64,000 nt of DNA from Alphaproteobacteria bacterium. GTDB lineage: Bacteria; Pseudomonadota; Alphaproteobacteria; UBA8366. A program made the position numbers and the translations under genes. Positions 44,282 to 52,747 of the stretch are shown here, in pieces; within the stretch, counting starts at the first letter, position 1; each line of letters starts with the position of its first letter. The stretch spans positions 1 through 64,000 of the forward strand of contig JAJFJD010000059.1 in assembly GCA_021774335.1 (NCBI GenBank), written 5' to 3'. Under the pieces are notes generated by a model, which did no database searches, had not been told where the DNA came from, and was given only the letters and a program-made list of their open reading frames with translations.

Positions 44282-44638
44282 TTAATAACATCGGGTCCGC
44301 ACGCCCCATTGAATCCGGCCGTCGGGCAGGGTCCGATAGACTTGGTCCTTTTCACAGACCGGTGCACGCGGCGGGCCGTAGTAGACGGGTGCCGGTGGGT
44401 GGTGATAGCGCGGCGCACTCAACAGCGTGCCAAGCAGGACGGCGCCACCTATGATCCCGGCCGCAACCAGCGCGCCATTATGGTGACCGCGATGCCCGCG
44501 GTGACGGTAATGGCGATAGTGGCCGTGATGACCATGATGACCGTAATAGCCGTGACGCTTGTAATAGCCGGCGTCGGCCGTACCGGCGGAGAGGATAAGA
44601 CCGGCGCCGAGGACGGCGGCGGCAAGGGGCATCTTCAT
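44282..44638 (-). CDS. Secreted His/Tyr/Gly-rich protein of unknown function
   Basis: 118 residues from the ATG at 44638, with CAGGAG upstream; the longer frame to 44821 precedes this ribosome site. A signal peptide (about 1-23, ending GTADA) is followed by a HxxHGHHGHY-type tract rich in His, Tyr, Arg and Gly. A Gly/Ala hydrophobic segment (VAAGIIGGAVLLGTLL) and a short C-terminal domain with Cys, CEKDQVYRTLPDGRIQWG, come next. Metal binding by the His tract is plausible. I know similar glycine-zipper proteins in this class but no function. Confidence 0.75.
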   Translation of the reverse strand: MKMPLAAAVLGAGLILSAGTADAGYYKRHGYYGHHGHHGHYRHYRHRGHRGHHNGALVAAGIIGGAVLLGTLLSAPRYHHPPAPVYYGPPRAPVCEKDQVYRTLPDGRIQWGVRTRCY

Positions 44639-44862
44639 CGTCTGGGACTCCTGAACCTGGTTCCAGTGTTTTCCCGAGGACCCAAATTGCGTTCCAGATC
44701 TCCGATCCGTAAACGGACCGACCCCTACATCCGGCGGTTTCAGCGTCCTGGCCGTTTTCGGCTCATATGACGGATCGCTGTAACCGTTCCCAATGATACG
44801 CGAGAACGCGGCCGGCTTCAACGCGAAGCGATCACATTGCCGCGACAGCAGTGTTAGGAATT

Positions 44863-45549
44863 TTATCGCTTGGCGGGTGGCGTCGGTTGGTCGTTATGAT
44901 CTTTCAACGAACTAAAATCGACCCGGAATCCGCGGGCTTCTTCGCCTTCGGCGTCGGTTTCCATCGCCTTTCTCGCCCCACCGAACAGCCGTCGCAAGGC
45001 GCGCCAGAGCTTGGGAAGAAGCCATATCACGAGCAGTGCGAAGGCCCCAAGCAAGGTAAGAAACAGAGCCGGCTTGAACAGGGCGAGGAACAATCCCCCC
45101 AGCACCAGCCCGTCCTCCAACAGCGATACCAACCAGTTGCTGAACGGCTCGGGCGACGTATTGACCGCGACGCGGCCGCTCGCCTTCGTCGCGTGGCTGG
45201 CCGCAGCAAGCGTTCCGCCCGCCAGCAATGCGGCCGCCACCTCGTATCCGGCGCCCCAGTCCTGAAGCGCGCCGGCGGCCAGCAGCGCGCCCGCGGGGAT
45301 ACGGATAAAGGTATGCAGCGCATCCCAGGCCGAGTCGACGCCCGGCACCTTATCGGCAACAAATTCAACAATATAGAGGCCGCCCGCCGCCGCCAGAACC
45401 GCAGGATGTTCGAGCACCGTCAGATCGCCGGGCAGATCGACCACGCCTGCAGTGCCCAATCCGCCCAAGATCAGCACGGCGAGATACAAATTTATCCCGC
45501 TGGCCCAGGCCGCGCCGAGGCCCAGGGCGACGAGGTTCAGCGCTTCCAC
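44863..45549 (-). CDS. DUF4126 domain-containing membrane protein
   Basis: 228 residues with about six hydrophobic segments. The N-terminal ALGLGAAWASGINLYLAVLILG and the Gly/Ala-rich core (DWGAGYEVAAALLAGG, SHATKASGRVAVNTSPEP) match DUF4126, a family without assigned function. A charged cytoplasmic tail of about 45 residues follows the last segment. It lies 64 nt downstream of the Pmp3-like gene in the same direction. Confidence 0.88.
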   Translation of the reverse strand: MEALNLVALGLGAAWASGINLYLAVLILGGLGTAGVVDLPGDLTVLEHPAVLAAAGGLYIVEFVADKVPGVDSAWDALHTFIRIPAGALLAAGALQDWGAGYEVAAALLAGGTLAAASHATKASGRVAVNTSPEPFSNWLVSLLEDGLVLGGLFLALFKPALFLTLLGAFALLVIWLLPKLWRALRRLFGGARKAMETDAEGEEARGFRVDFSSLKDHNDQPTPPAKR

Positions 45550-45613
45550 GGGCTATCCTCCGGGCGCCGCCTACGGGCGCTGTGAGGTGATTGGGGCGTC
45601 ATTCGCACACACG

Positions 45614-45811
45614 TCAGGATCCGCCCCCGGACGTGGCCTCTTCGATCTTCTTGTCGGTGTTGTACTGGCTAAGCGCATAGACCGCCCAGATTGCGGCCGG
45701 AATCCAGCCGATCAACGTGATCTGCAGAATTAGGCACACGATCCCGGCAAGCGGCCGGCCAATCGTGAAAAACAGAATAAATGGAAGAAATATCGCAATA
45801 ACCAATCGCAT
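45614..45811 (-). CDS. YqaE/Pmp3 family membrane protein
   Basis: 65 residues with two membrane spans. FILFFTIGRPLAGIVCLILQ and IGWIPAAIWAVYAL match the Pmp3/UPF0057 family of small stress-induced membrane proteins. The short charged tail DKKIEEATSGGGS is typical. The gene is followed by DUF4126. Its role in membrane potential or salt stress is known only for eukaryotic relatives. Confidence 0.92.
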   Translation of the reverse strand: MRLVIAIFLPFILFFTIGRPLAGIVCLILQITLIGWIPAAIWAVYALSQYNTDKKIEEATSGGGS

Positions 45812-45910
45812 CGGTTCGGAACTCCCTTGCTACCCTTGCAGGTAACCATACTGCCGGGGGGCGCGGCCCGCTACCCCGGCGCGATATTCCGGAACCGCAT
45901 ACCCTCGCGG

Positions 45911-46432
45911 TTAGGCTATTTCGGGAAAATCTTCCGGCCACAGGCTTAACCGCCCGTCTTGTGCCAATCCCTCGACTACGACCTTACGTGCCCGGTCCAG
46001 AACGAGCGCGAGATGCCGGTCGAAGGCCGCTTCGATATCCGCTGCGGTGGCGTATCCGGGTACCTTTCCGTCCAGAGCATCCAGCACGCTCGACCGCAAA
46101 GTACAGTCATATTCCCGGTCGTTGTGCATAACCTGAAAGTTTATCAATCGATTGATGGCATCGGCGCGGCGCGCGACAAGCCGCGCGGCAGTCTTGCGCA
46201 GCCGCACGCCGGGGCCTAGGCGGTCGTCTTCCGGCAGGAACTCGATACCGGCCAATTCCAGGACCGACCGCACCGATTCGAGCGTCGCCGCCGTGCTTCG
46301 CCCCGGACCTTTCAACCCTTCCATGCGTTTGATGGTCGGACGCGACACGCTGGCCTCTCGCGCCAAGCGTTCCTGTCCCCAGGCCAGCATGGCGCGGGCG
46401 GCACGAATCTGCGATCCCGTTAGAACAGCCAT
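45911..46432 (-). CDS. XRE-family transcriptional regulator with C-terminal DUF1488-like domain
   Basis: 173 residues. The HTH (about 5-60) reads TGSQIRAARAMLAWGQERLA then EASVSRPTIKRMEG, a widespread alphaproteobacterial XRE type. The C-terminal half (NFQVMHNDREYDCTLRSSVL, about 97-165) resembles DUF1488, which is normally a stand-alone small protein. A perfect palindrome lies just upstream and may be its own operator. It is divergent from a TlpA-like gene. Confidence 0.82.
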   Translation of the reverse strand: MAVLTGSQIRAARAMLAWGQERLAREASVSRPTIKRMEGLKGPGRSTAATLESVRSVLELAGIEFLPEDDRLGPGVRLRKTAARLVARRADAINRLINFQVMHNDREYDCTLRSSVLDALDGKVPGYATAADIEAAFDRHLALVLDRARKVVVEGLAQDGRLSLWPEDFPEIA

Positions 46433-46442
46433 GATCTCATAT

Positions 46443-46454
46443 GTAATGTATTAC
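46443..46454. promoter_or_regulatory. Palindrome upstream of the XRE regulator (candidate operator)
   Basis: The 12-nt perfect inverted repeat GTAATGTATTAC lies 11 nt upstream of the regulator ATG, in an AT-rich tract (46440-46510) within a GC-rich genome. A related half-site, ATATTAC, follows at 46485-46491. XRE proteins usually bind such sites in their own promoters. Confidence 0.45.
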
Positions 46455-46688
46455 TTGTCATAATAGATATCATCAGTCCGAATATATTACAATTCGCATC
46501 ATAGTCGATCCAAAAAGTAAAGTTCTCTCGAGATGAAACGATTCCTCCCGACGGGCATTCGGACCCGGATCGGGGTCCCGTCTAGGATTATATAGGGTGC
46601 CCAAACCAGCAGTGCCATGGTGCCGCCGGTTGGCGATGGTCACGAAGATTTTAGACCACTCCGCGGTACAATCCGGCATAGTTTCCCC

Positions 46689-47255
46689 ATGAAACTCGAT
46701 GCCAATATTCCGCGGCCGTTCCACCGGCGTCATTTCCTAGCCGCCGGACTATCGCTACTGGCGGCATCGGCGGTAGCAAAACCGCAAAACATTCCGCTCC
46801 CGAGACTAGATGCGCCGCTGATCGCCGCGCTCGGCGGGCTGGATCATATTGCCGGCGCACCGTTCTCGCCGCCCACCGGCAAAGTGGCCGTGGTGACCTT
46901 CTTCGCAAGCTGGTGTCCGCCCTGCCGCACCGAATTCCGCCATCTTTCGGCGGTGCAGAGGCATTATCCAGCGTCGGGTCTGAATATCGTCGCCATCAAC
47001 CTTTTCGAGACATGGGCCGGTCAGTCCAACGCCGCCCGCCTCGACCGCTTTCTCAAGGACACCAAGCCGCGATTCACCGTGATCCGCGGGAATGACGGTA
47101 TTTCACAGCGATTCGGCGGCATCACGCGAATTCCCACCCTGCTCGTGTTCGACCGCCGCGGACGCATGGCCTATCGCTTCATCCACAAGACCGGTGCGAC
47201 CAAGCAACAGGTCGAGGAAGCGGAGCTGCGCCAGGTTATTGAAGGAATCCTTTAG
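46689..47255 (+). CDS. TlpA-like thioredoxin-fold protein, exported
   Basis: 188 residues from the ATG at 46689 (an upstream ATG at 46617 lacks support). The N-terminus FHRRHFLAAGLSLLAASAVA resembles a twin-arginine signal followed by a hydrophobic core. The redox motif FFASWCPPCRTEF places Cys76 and Cys79, and the cis-Pro loop is TRIPTLLVFDRRG. TlpA/ResA-type proteins reduce periplasmic disulfides, often for cytochrome c or copper centre assembly. It is divergent from the XRE regulator and followed by mmcB. Confidence 0.85.
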   Translation: MKLDANIPRPFHRRHFLAAGLSLLAASAVAKPQNIPLPRLDAPLIAALGGLDHIAGAPFSPPTGKVAVVTFFASWCPPCRTEFRHLSAVQRHYPASGLNIVAINLFETWAGQSNAARLDRFLKDTKPRFTVIRGNDGISQRFGGITRIPTLLVFDRRGRMAYRFIHKTGATKQQVEEAELRQVIEGIL

Positions 47256-47383
47256 GCCTAACGCCGCCTCGGCGACCAATCCGCGCACTCACGACAGGCT
47301 GGGGCATCGAGTCGCTGGCATTTTGTACCCTTTTTGTTCATGATAAAGCCTGCTGCTTGCCGCAAAGGACCCTCGCGCCCGCC

Positions 47384-47851
47384 ATGTCGTCGTCACCCGA
47401 CCCCGTCACACCCATTACGCCGCCCGCCGACCCGGCGCAAGCGCTGGCCCGCGGGATTGCCCGCATGTTCGGCGAGGCCGGGCAATCCTGCCTTTTCGAA
47501 TTCACGCTGCGCAACGGGCGCCGCGCCGACGTGATCGCGTTGACGCCAACCGGGCAGTTCACCATCGTCGAAATCAAATCGAGCGTGGCGGATTTCCGAT
47601 CGGATCAGAAATGGTCCGACTACCTGCCGTTCTGCGATTTCTTCTATTTCGGCGTTTCCGAGAGCTTCCCGCAAAACCTGATCCCGGATACCTGCGGCCT
47701 GATCGTGGCCGATGCCTATGGCGGGGTCATCCTTCGCGACGCGGCGGAAACGCCCTTGAATGCGGCCCGCCGCCGCGCCCTGATGCTGCGCTATGCGCAA
47801 GGGGCAAGCCGGCGGTTGATGCAACAGCTCGATCCAGGCGGGCATTTCTGA
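47384..47851 (+). CDS. mmcB: MmcB family DNA repair protein
   Basis: 155 residues from the ATG at 47384. The PD-(D/E)XK-like core reads RRADVIALTPTGQFTIVEIKSS, with the Asp and the E-x-K in place, followed by DFRSDQKWSDYLPFCDFFYF. MmcB (DUF1052) is needed for mitomycin C resistance in Caulobacter and is confined largely to Alphaproteobacteria, so it is a good lineage marker. A LexA-type site was not identified in the 128-nt upstream gap. Confidence 0.93.
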   Translation: MSSSPDPVTPITPPADPAQALARGIARMFGEAGQSCLFEFTLRNGRRADVIALTPTGQFTIVEIKSSVADFRSDQKWSDYLPFCDFFYFGVSESFPQNLIPDTCGLIVADAYGGVILRDAAETPLNAARRRALMLRYAQGASRRLMQQLDPGGHF

Positions 47852-47897
47852 GCGACGGCACAGAGCGACACTAACACAGGGCGATACTGGCGTGCGG

Positions 47898-48344
47898 TCA
47901 GGGATTGCGACGGTCGATCCGTTCCAACTCGTCCCAGAATTCCTTGAACAGATCGACCCGCAGCCGCTTTTCGCGATCGTCGCCGGTGACCTGATCGGGG
48001 TGATACAGCCGGGCGAAGGCATTCTTCGCCTGGCGGAACTTGGCGTCCTGTCCGGACCTGCCGTTCACGCCATTCGTACCATGGTGCGGCGCAGCGGCGG
48101 CGGAGGGCACAACATCGTCATCGACCGCCTCGCCGAGCTGGGATTTCAACCGGCCGATCTCGGTCTTGTAGTAGTAGACCGTATTGTCCAGCGATTGCTC
48201 GGCGTCATCCAACGCGATCTGACACTTGCGCAGCTTGTAGTTCATCTCGGATTCCCGGCTTCGCCGGGCCTGATGCACGACATAGGCGCCCAGCATCAGG
48301 ATCAAAACCGGCACGACGAAGGCGAATAGATCGATTCCCGTCAC
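47898..48344 (-). CDS. Membrane-anchored protein with a C-terminal J-domain-like segment
   Basis: 148 residues. One N-terminal span (about 4-24, LFAFVVPVLILMLGAYVVHQ) leads into a coiled-coil stretch (about 30-75, Arg/Lys/Glu-rich with LRKCQIALDDAEQSLDN) and an Ala/Gly linker. The last 50 residues read AKNAFARLYHPDQVTGDDRE then LFKEFWDELERI, which has the HPD tripeptide and flanking helices of DnaJ J-domains. The N-in, single-span, C-terminal J-domain layout recalls Tim14/DjlA-like co-chaperones. A DnaK link is inferred from HPD only. Confidence 0.72.
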   Translation of the reverse strand: MTGIDLFAFVVPVLILMLGAYVVHQARRSRESEMNYKLRKCQIALDDAEQSLDNTVYYYKTEIGRLKSQLGEAVDDDVVPSAAAAPHHGTNGVNGRSGQDAKFRQAKNAFARLYHPDQVTGDDREKRLRVDLFKEFWDELERIDRRNP

Positions 48345-48384
48345 CGCTGTCCTCTTTGCACCGCCATTGCCCAGGCCCGTATGT

Positions 48385-49911
48385 TTACGGTGCCATCCGG
48401 CGGATTGTATCAGTCGTGCTGTGGCCGGTCAGGATATCGGCAAGCATGACCTTTCCGCCCCAAGACGTAACCTCTTCCGCGCCGACCACCTGGTCGACCG
48501 TGTAATCCGCACCCTTTACCAAAAGTTCCGGCCGCAGGGTCTCCAGCAGCGCCATCGGCGTTTCTTCGGGAAAGATCACGACCATGTCGACCGAAGCCAG
48601 CGACGCGAGAACCGCGGCCCGGCTGGTTTCGGCCTGGATCGGACGATCATCGCCCTTCAGCCCTTTGACGGACGAATCGCTGTTCAGCCCGACCACGAGC
48701 CGGTCGCAGGCGGCCTTCGCCTGATTCAGCAACGAGATGTGGCCCGGATGCAGCAGGTCGAAACACCCGTTGGTAAAGCCGATCCGCCAGCCTTGCCGCC
48801 GCCATGTCTCGGCCCGGTCCTGCATGGTTTCCCGCGTGGCGATCTTCGCTTCTGCGTCCATGAAATTAGAAGCGTGCAGCGCGGTAAGAATTTCCGCCGG
48901 ATGCGCCACCGCCGTCCCGACCTTGCCGACAACCAATCCCGCTCCAACATTGGCGAGCCGCGCCGCCAACGGCAGCGGCGCGCCGGCCGCGAGCGCAGCT
49001 GCGACGATCGACACCACCGTGTCGCCGGCGCCGGAAACATCGAAGACTTCGCGCGCGCGCGCCGGAAGATGATAGATACCGTGGCGGTCGACCAGCGACA
49101 TGCCGCGCTCGCTGCGCGTGGCGAGAACGGCCGACACATCGATATCCGTGATCAACGTCCGGCAGGCGAGAACCACTTCTTCGTCCGTTTCGGTCGGCAA
49201 TCCGGTCGCCAATGACAGTTCATGCCGATTCGGCGTCAGCAGTGTCGCGCCACGGTAGCGCGCATAGTCGCGACCCTTCGGGTCGATCACGACCGGCCGA
49301 TCTTCCGCCCTCGCGGCGGCGATCAACGCCGCCAAAACCCCGTCCCCCAACACGCCTTTGCCGTAGTCGGACAGCACCAGCGGCGCGCCCGGCGCGCCGG
49401 CCATGGCCGCCATCGCATCGTTCAGCAGCGACTGAGAGTCCTCATCGACGATTTCGTCGACCGATTCACGGTCCGCGCGCAGCAATTGCTGGCTGCCGGC
49501 CATGAAGCGGGTCTTGATACTCGTCTGCCGCCCTGCAATCGAGACGAGATGGGGCGTCACACCGGGCTCGGCGGCCACGAGTTTTGCCAGTTCCCGGCCC
49601 GCCCGGTCGACGCCGATCGCACCCACCAGTTCGGTGCCGACGCCCAAGGCGGATAAATTGCGCAGCACGTTGCCGACACCGCCCAGCATCGCAATTTCCC
49701 GGGTCACCTCGAGAATCGGAATCGGCGCTTCCGGTGAAACGCGATCGACCCGGCCCTCGACATATTGGTCGAGCATCAAATCGCCAACGCAAATTACCTT
49801 GGCATCAGGAAGCCGCGACAGCAGCGAAAACAGGTCGGCGGCGTCGGTCATCGATTCCGTCTCGTCGGTGGGCGGCGGCTGGTCGGCAGACGTCATGGCT
49901 ATCCTCTTCAA
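48385..49911 (-). CDS. hldE: Bifunctional heptose 7-phosphate kinase/heptose 1-phosphate adenylyltransferase
   Basis: 508 residues, both activities of ADP-heptose synthesis for LPS core. The N-terminal ribokinase-like domain (about 30-350) has VCVGDLMLDQYVEG, the substrate loop AMLGGVGNVLRNL and the catalytic DVSGAGDTVVSI. The C-terminal nucleotidyltransferase (about 370-508) has IGFTNGCFDLLHPGHISLL and VGLNSDSSVKGLKG. Its presence indicates heptose-containing LPS. The true start may be the first ATG or one of two in-frame ATGs within 20 codons. Confidence 0.95.
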   Translation of the reverse strand: MKRIAMTSADQPPPTDETESMTDAADLFSLLSRLPDAKVICVGDLMLDQYVEGRVDRVSPEAPIPILEVTREIAMLGGVGNVLRNLSALGVGTELVGAIGVDRAGRELAKLVAAEPGVTPHLVSIAGRQTSIKTRFMAGSQQLLRADRESVDEIVDEDSQSLLNDAMAAMAGAPGAPLVLSDYGKGVLGDGVLAALIAAARAEDRPVVIDPKGRDYARYRGATLLTPNRHELSLATGLPTETDEEVVLACRTLITDIDVSAVLATRSERGMSLVDRHGIYHLPARAREVFDVSGAGDTVVSIVAAALAAGAPLPLAARLANVGAGLVVGKVGTAVAHPAEILTALHASNFMDAEAKIATRETMQDRAETWRRQGWRIGFTNGCFDLLHPGHISLLNQAKAACDRLVVGLNSDSSVKGLKGDDRPIQAETSRAAVLASLASVDMVVIFPEETPMALLETLRPELLVKGADYTVDQVVGAEEVTSWGGKVMLADILTGHSTTDTIRRMAP

Positions 49912-49987
49912 CCCCTCGTCACTTCGTCGCTAATCAATTCCAGTCCATCATGCAAGACAAACATGTCGGGCGAATGCCGTGCCCGGC

Positions 49988-50731
49988 TCAACTCCGTAGG
50001 AAGGACCATTGATCTGCGTGCATCACCAACGCCGTGAGACAGCCGCTCCAGGCCGCACCAGTGTCGATATTGATCCGGTTGAAGCGCACGTCCGGCGCCT
50101 CGACCGGCGTATGGCCGTGAACCACCACACAGCCATGATCATAGGCGCTCTCCAGAAACGGGTCGCGGATCCATAGCAGATCCTCCGCCGTCTGACGGGG
50201 CAGTTCGACGCCGGGACGAATGCCCGCATGCACGAACAGATAACCGCCTGCCTGATGGCTCAGCGGCAAGCATTTCAGAAATTGAAGATGCGCGTCCGGC
50301 AGCCGCGCCCGGAGCTCGGCGGACAGGGCCGCGGCAGCCTGGTCCCCACCGACCTTTCCGACCGGCAGGCCGTAGCTTCGCAGCGTCGCGCGCCCGCCGT
50401 TCATCAGCCACAGATCGCAAATGCCCGGATCATCCAGGAACCGCAGCAGAAAGTCTTCGTGATTGCCTTTCAAACAAACCCGCTCGATCCCGTCGAGCGG
50501 CCGCTCGGTCAACATCGACAGGACGGCCGCGCTGTCCGGTCCGCGATCCACGTAATCCCCCAAATAAACGATGATTTTCCGCGATTCCGGAGCCGATGCG
50601 GCGTCCCGGCGGATTTCATCGTGCAGCCGGTCGAGCAGGTCGGCACGACCGTGCACATCGCCGACCGCATAGACCCGGGTATCATCTGGCGCGCGGGCGC
50701 GCGGCGTATCGGCGTCGGGCCAGAAAGTCAT
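49988..50731 (-). CDS. PPP-type serine/threonine phosphatase / metallophosphoesterase
   Basis: 247 residues from the ATG at 50731. All PPP metal-site motifs are present in order: GDVHGRADLLDRL, YLGDYVDRGPDSA, LKGNHEDFLL, then FVHAGIRPGV and a terminal VHGHTP. This resembles bacterial PrpA/ApaH-related phosphatases. ApaH proper has a different spacing, so protein phosphatase or diadenosine tetraphosphatase remain alternatives. It is divergent from the GGDEF/EAL-like gene. Confidence 0.9.
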   Translation of the reverse strand: MTFWPDADTPRARAPDDTRVYAVGDVHGRADLLDRLHDEIRRDAASAPESRKIIVYLGDYVDRGPDSAAVLSMLTERPLDGIERVCLKGNHEDFLLRFLDDPGICDLWLMNGGRATLRSYGLPVGKVGGDQAAAALSAELRARLPDAHLQFLKCLPLSHQAGGYLFVHAGIRPGVELPRQTAEDLLWIRDPFLESAYDHGCVVVHGHTPVEAPDVRFNRINIDTGAAWSGCLTALVMHADQWSFLRS

Positions 50732-50907
50732 CGGTCGTCCTTGTTTCGTCGCTGCAATACACGGGGCAACATGCACCGTATCCGGGCCATTCCGACGGTT
50801 TTATCGTTAACCAACCGTAAATTCCTTCTGCCTATTATCCCGCACGACGCAAGAACTCGACAGAATGACTTTTCGGCCGGGCCGGAAAGCGGGGGCAGAA
50901 AGCCACG

Positions 50908-52158
50908 ATGAATGTTACCGCCGCGCAATTGGGACAACCAAATGTCAGCCAGGAATACCTCCTGCTGAATTACGTGCAACGACTGGACCGCCACCGCGAC
51001 GGCCGTAAGGCCGTCCATGTACATCTTTCGAATCTGCGCGATCACAACCGCCGCGGTCACCATCTGCGCATCGCCGGCAACACCTTCGAAGGGCTGGTCA
51101 ATCAGTTCGAAGGGCAGATGTTCGCGCTGAACAGCGGCGACCTCGTCTTCATCTGCAAGGGCGCCTCGGTCGAGGAGATGGACGACGCGATCAACCGGCT
51201 TCGCTATCTGTTCAGCGACGACCCCTTGGCCATGGCCGACGTCGCCGACAATTTTTCCACCTGGTACAACCTCGAAGCCCAGTACAAAGATTTCGTAGAA
51301 TTGGCGCAAACGTTGAATGACGCCGAACAGGCGCGCCAGGAACGGCTGCGCATGCGGGCCTCCCAGTGGGGCGAGGACGAAGCCAGCAACAACCGTCCCG
51401 CGATCACACCCGCACAACTCGGTAAACTCGAAAACTTCCTCAAGAGCGCGGATCTCTCGAGTTTCGTGCGCCGCCAGCAGGTCTGCGCCGTGTCGGTGGA
51501 CGCGCATCCGAAGCCGATTTTCAAGGAACTCTTCATCTCGATCGACGAGTTGGCCAGTACCGTCCTGCCGGAAGCGAATCTAGCCGGCAACAAATGGCTG
51601 TTCCAACATCTCACCGTCGCGCTCGACAGCCGTGTCCTGAAACTGCTGGTGCGTGCCGACGATACCGATCTGCATTCCTCGTTCAGCATCAACATGAATG
51701 TCAGCACGGTGCTGTCGCAAAGTTTTCTGGATTTCGACTCGCAGTTGCGCACGGGAAGCCGCGGTACGATCGTCATCGAATTTCAGTTGATCGACGTTTT
51801 CGCCGACCTGGCGGAATTCAATTTTGCGCGTGATTTCCTGCACGAGAAGGGCTACCGGCTGTGTCTCGACGGCATCTCGCACAGCAGCCTACCGGTCTTC
51901 GACCGCAAGACCCTCGGGCTCGATCTGGTCAAAATGATCTGGGACAAGTCGCTCATCGACGAAGACCAGGGCGGTGAGAAATTCGAAGCCCTGCGCCAGT
52001 CGGTCGAGGAATGCGGCCGGTCACGGATCGTCATGACCCGTTGCGATTTACCCGCCGCCATCGAAATCGGCCATCTGCTCGGCATTACCATGTTCCAGGG
52101 CCGGTATGTCGACGCGCTAATTCAGGAAAAGGCCCGGTTCGGCAACACCGCCGCCTAG
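50908..52158 (+). CDS. Degenerate GGDEF/EAL-fold protein, probably non-catalytic
   Basis: 416 residues, no membrane span. Residues 35-110 (VHVHLSNLRDHNRRGHHLRI, MFALNSGDLVFICKG) resemble a GGDEF/cyclase fold with no GGDEF motif. Residues 260-405 follow the EAL barrel in order: INMNVSTVLSQSFLDF (the usual vNls strand), GTIVIEFQLIDVFAD, the GYRLCLDGISHSSLPVF loop, LVKMIWDKSL and ITMFQGRYVD (like the QGyyf ending). The EAL residues and the DDFGTG metal loop are replaced, so c-di-GMP hydrolysis is unlikely. It may be a receptor or scaffold. It is convergent with RegA. Confidence 0.75.
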   Translation: MNVTAAQLGQPNVSQEYLLLNYVQRLDRHRDGRKAVHVHLSNLRDHNRRGHHLRIAGNTFEGLVNQFEGQMFALNSGDLVFICKGASVEEMDDAINRLRYLFSDDPLAMADVADNFSTWYNLEAQYKDFVELAQTLNDAEQARQERLRMRASQWGEDEASNNRPAITPAQLGKLENFLKSADLSSFVRRQQVCAVSVDAHPKPIFKELFISIDELASTVLPEANLAGNKWLFQHLTVALDSRVLKLLVRADDTDLHSSFSINMNVSTVLSQSFLDFDSQLRTGSRGTIVIEFQLIDVFADLAEFNFARDFLHEKGYRLCLDGISHSSLPVFDRKTLGLDLVKMIWDKSLIDEDQGGEKFEALRQSVEECGRSRIVMTRCDLPAAIEIGHLLGITMFQGRYVDALIQEKARFGNTAA

Positions 52159-52177
52159 TCTTACACGACGACGGCCA

Positions 52178-52732
52178 TTAACCGCGCGGCGCGTGCTTGT
52201 TCAAGATACGTTGCAGCGTGCGCCGATGCATCTTCAACCGACGCGCCGTCTCCGACACATTGCGGTCGCACTGCTCGAAAACCCGCTGAATATGCTCCCA
52301 GCGTACCCGATCCGCCGACATAGGGTCCTCCGGGGGCGGGGGCAACGGCCGTTCGGTCTCCAGCAGAGCGGCGGCTACCGCATCCGCATCCGCGGGCTTC
52401 GGCAGGTAGTCTACGGCGCCGGCCTTCACCGCGCGCACCGCGGTGGCGATATTGCCGTAACCGGTCAGAATGACGATGCGAATATCCGGCCGGACGGCCC
52501 GCAGTGCATGCACCACTTCCAGTCCATTGCCGTCCTCAAGCCGCAGGTCCACAAGCGCGTAGCCCGGCGGGTTCTCAGTCCCTAAATCGATGCCCTCGGC
52601 AACGCTTGCGGCAACCATGGTCACGAACCCGCGCTGCTCCATGGCCCGCGCCAGCCGGTTACGAAGAGGCGCATCGTCATCGACAATCAACAAGCGGCGC
52701 TCACCGGCGCCCGTCGCAGGGTGGTCGTGCAT
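52178..52732 (-). CDS. regA: Redox response regulator RegA/ActR/PrrA
   Basis: 184 residues. Receiver with acidic VDDD at 17-20, phospho-acceptor Asp62 in LVDLRLEDGNGLE, Thr in ILTGYGNIATAV and Lys in DYLPKPAD. The Fis-type HTH at the C-terminus (NVSETARRLKMHRRTLQRIL) is the strongly conserved RegA recognition helix. A Pro-rich linker joins the two. It controls respiration, carbon and nitrogen fixation genes in relatives. It follows regB by 15 nt, so both are co-transcribed. Confidence 0.95.
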   Translation of the reverse strand: MHDHPATGAGERRLLIVDDDAPLRNRLARAMEQRGFVTMVAASVAEGIDLGTENPPGYALVDLRLEDGNGLEVVHALRAVRPDIRIVILTGYGNIATAVRAVKAGAVDYLPKPADADAVAAALLETERPLPPPPEDPMSADRVRWEHIQRVFEQCDRNVSETARRLKMHRRTLQRILNKHAPRG

Positions 52733-52747
52733 GGGGTCTGCCTCACA

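Noticed and set aside
46473..46733. 86-codon minus-strand frame spanning the XRE/TlpA divergent region
   Set aside because: It crosses the AT-rich promoter tract and the TlpA start and has no family features.
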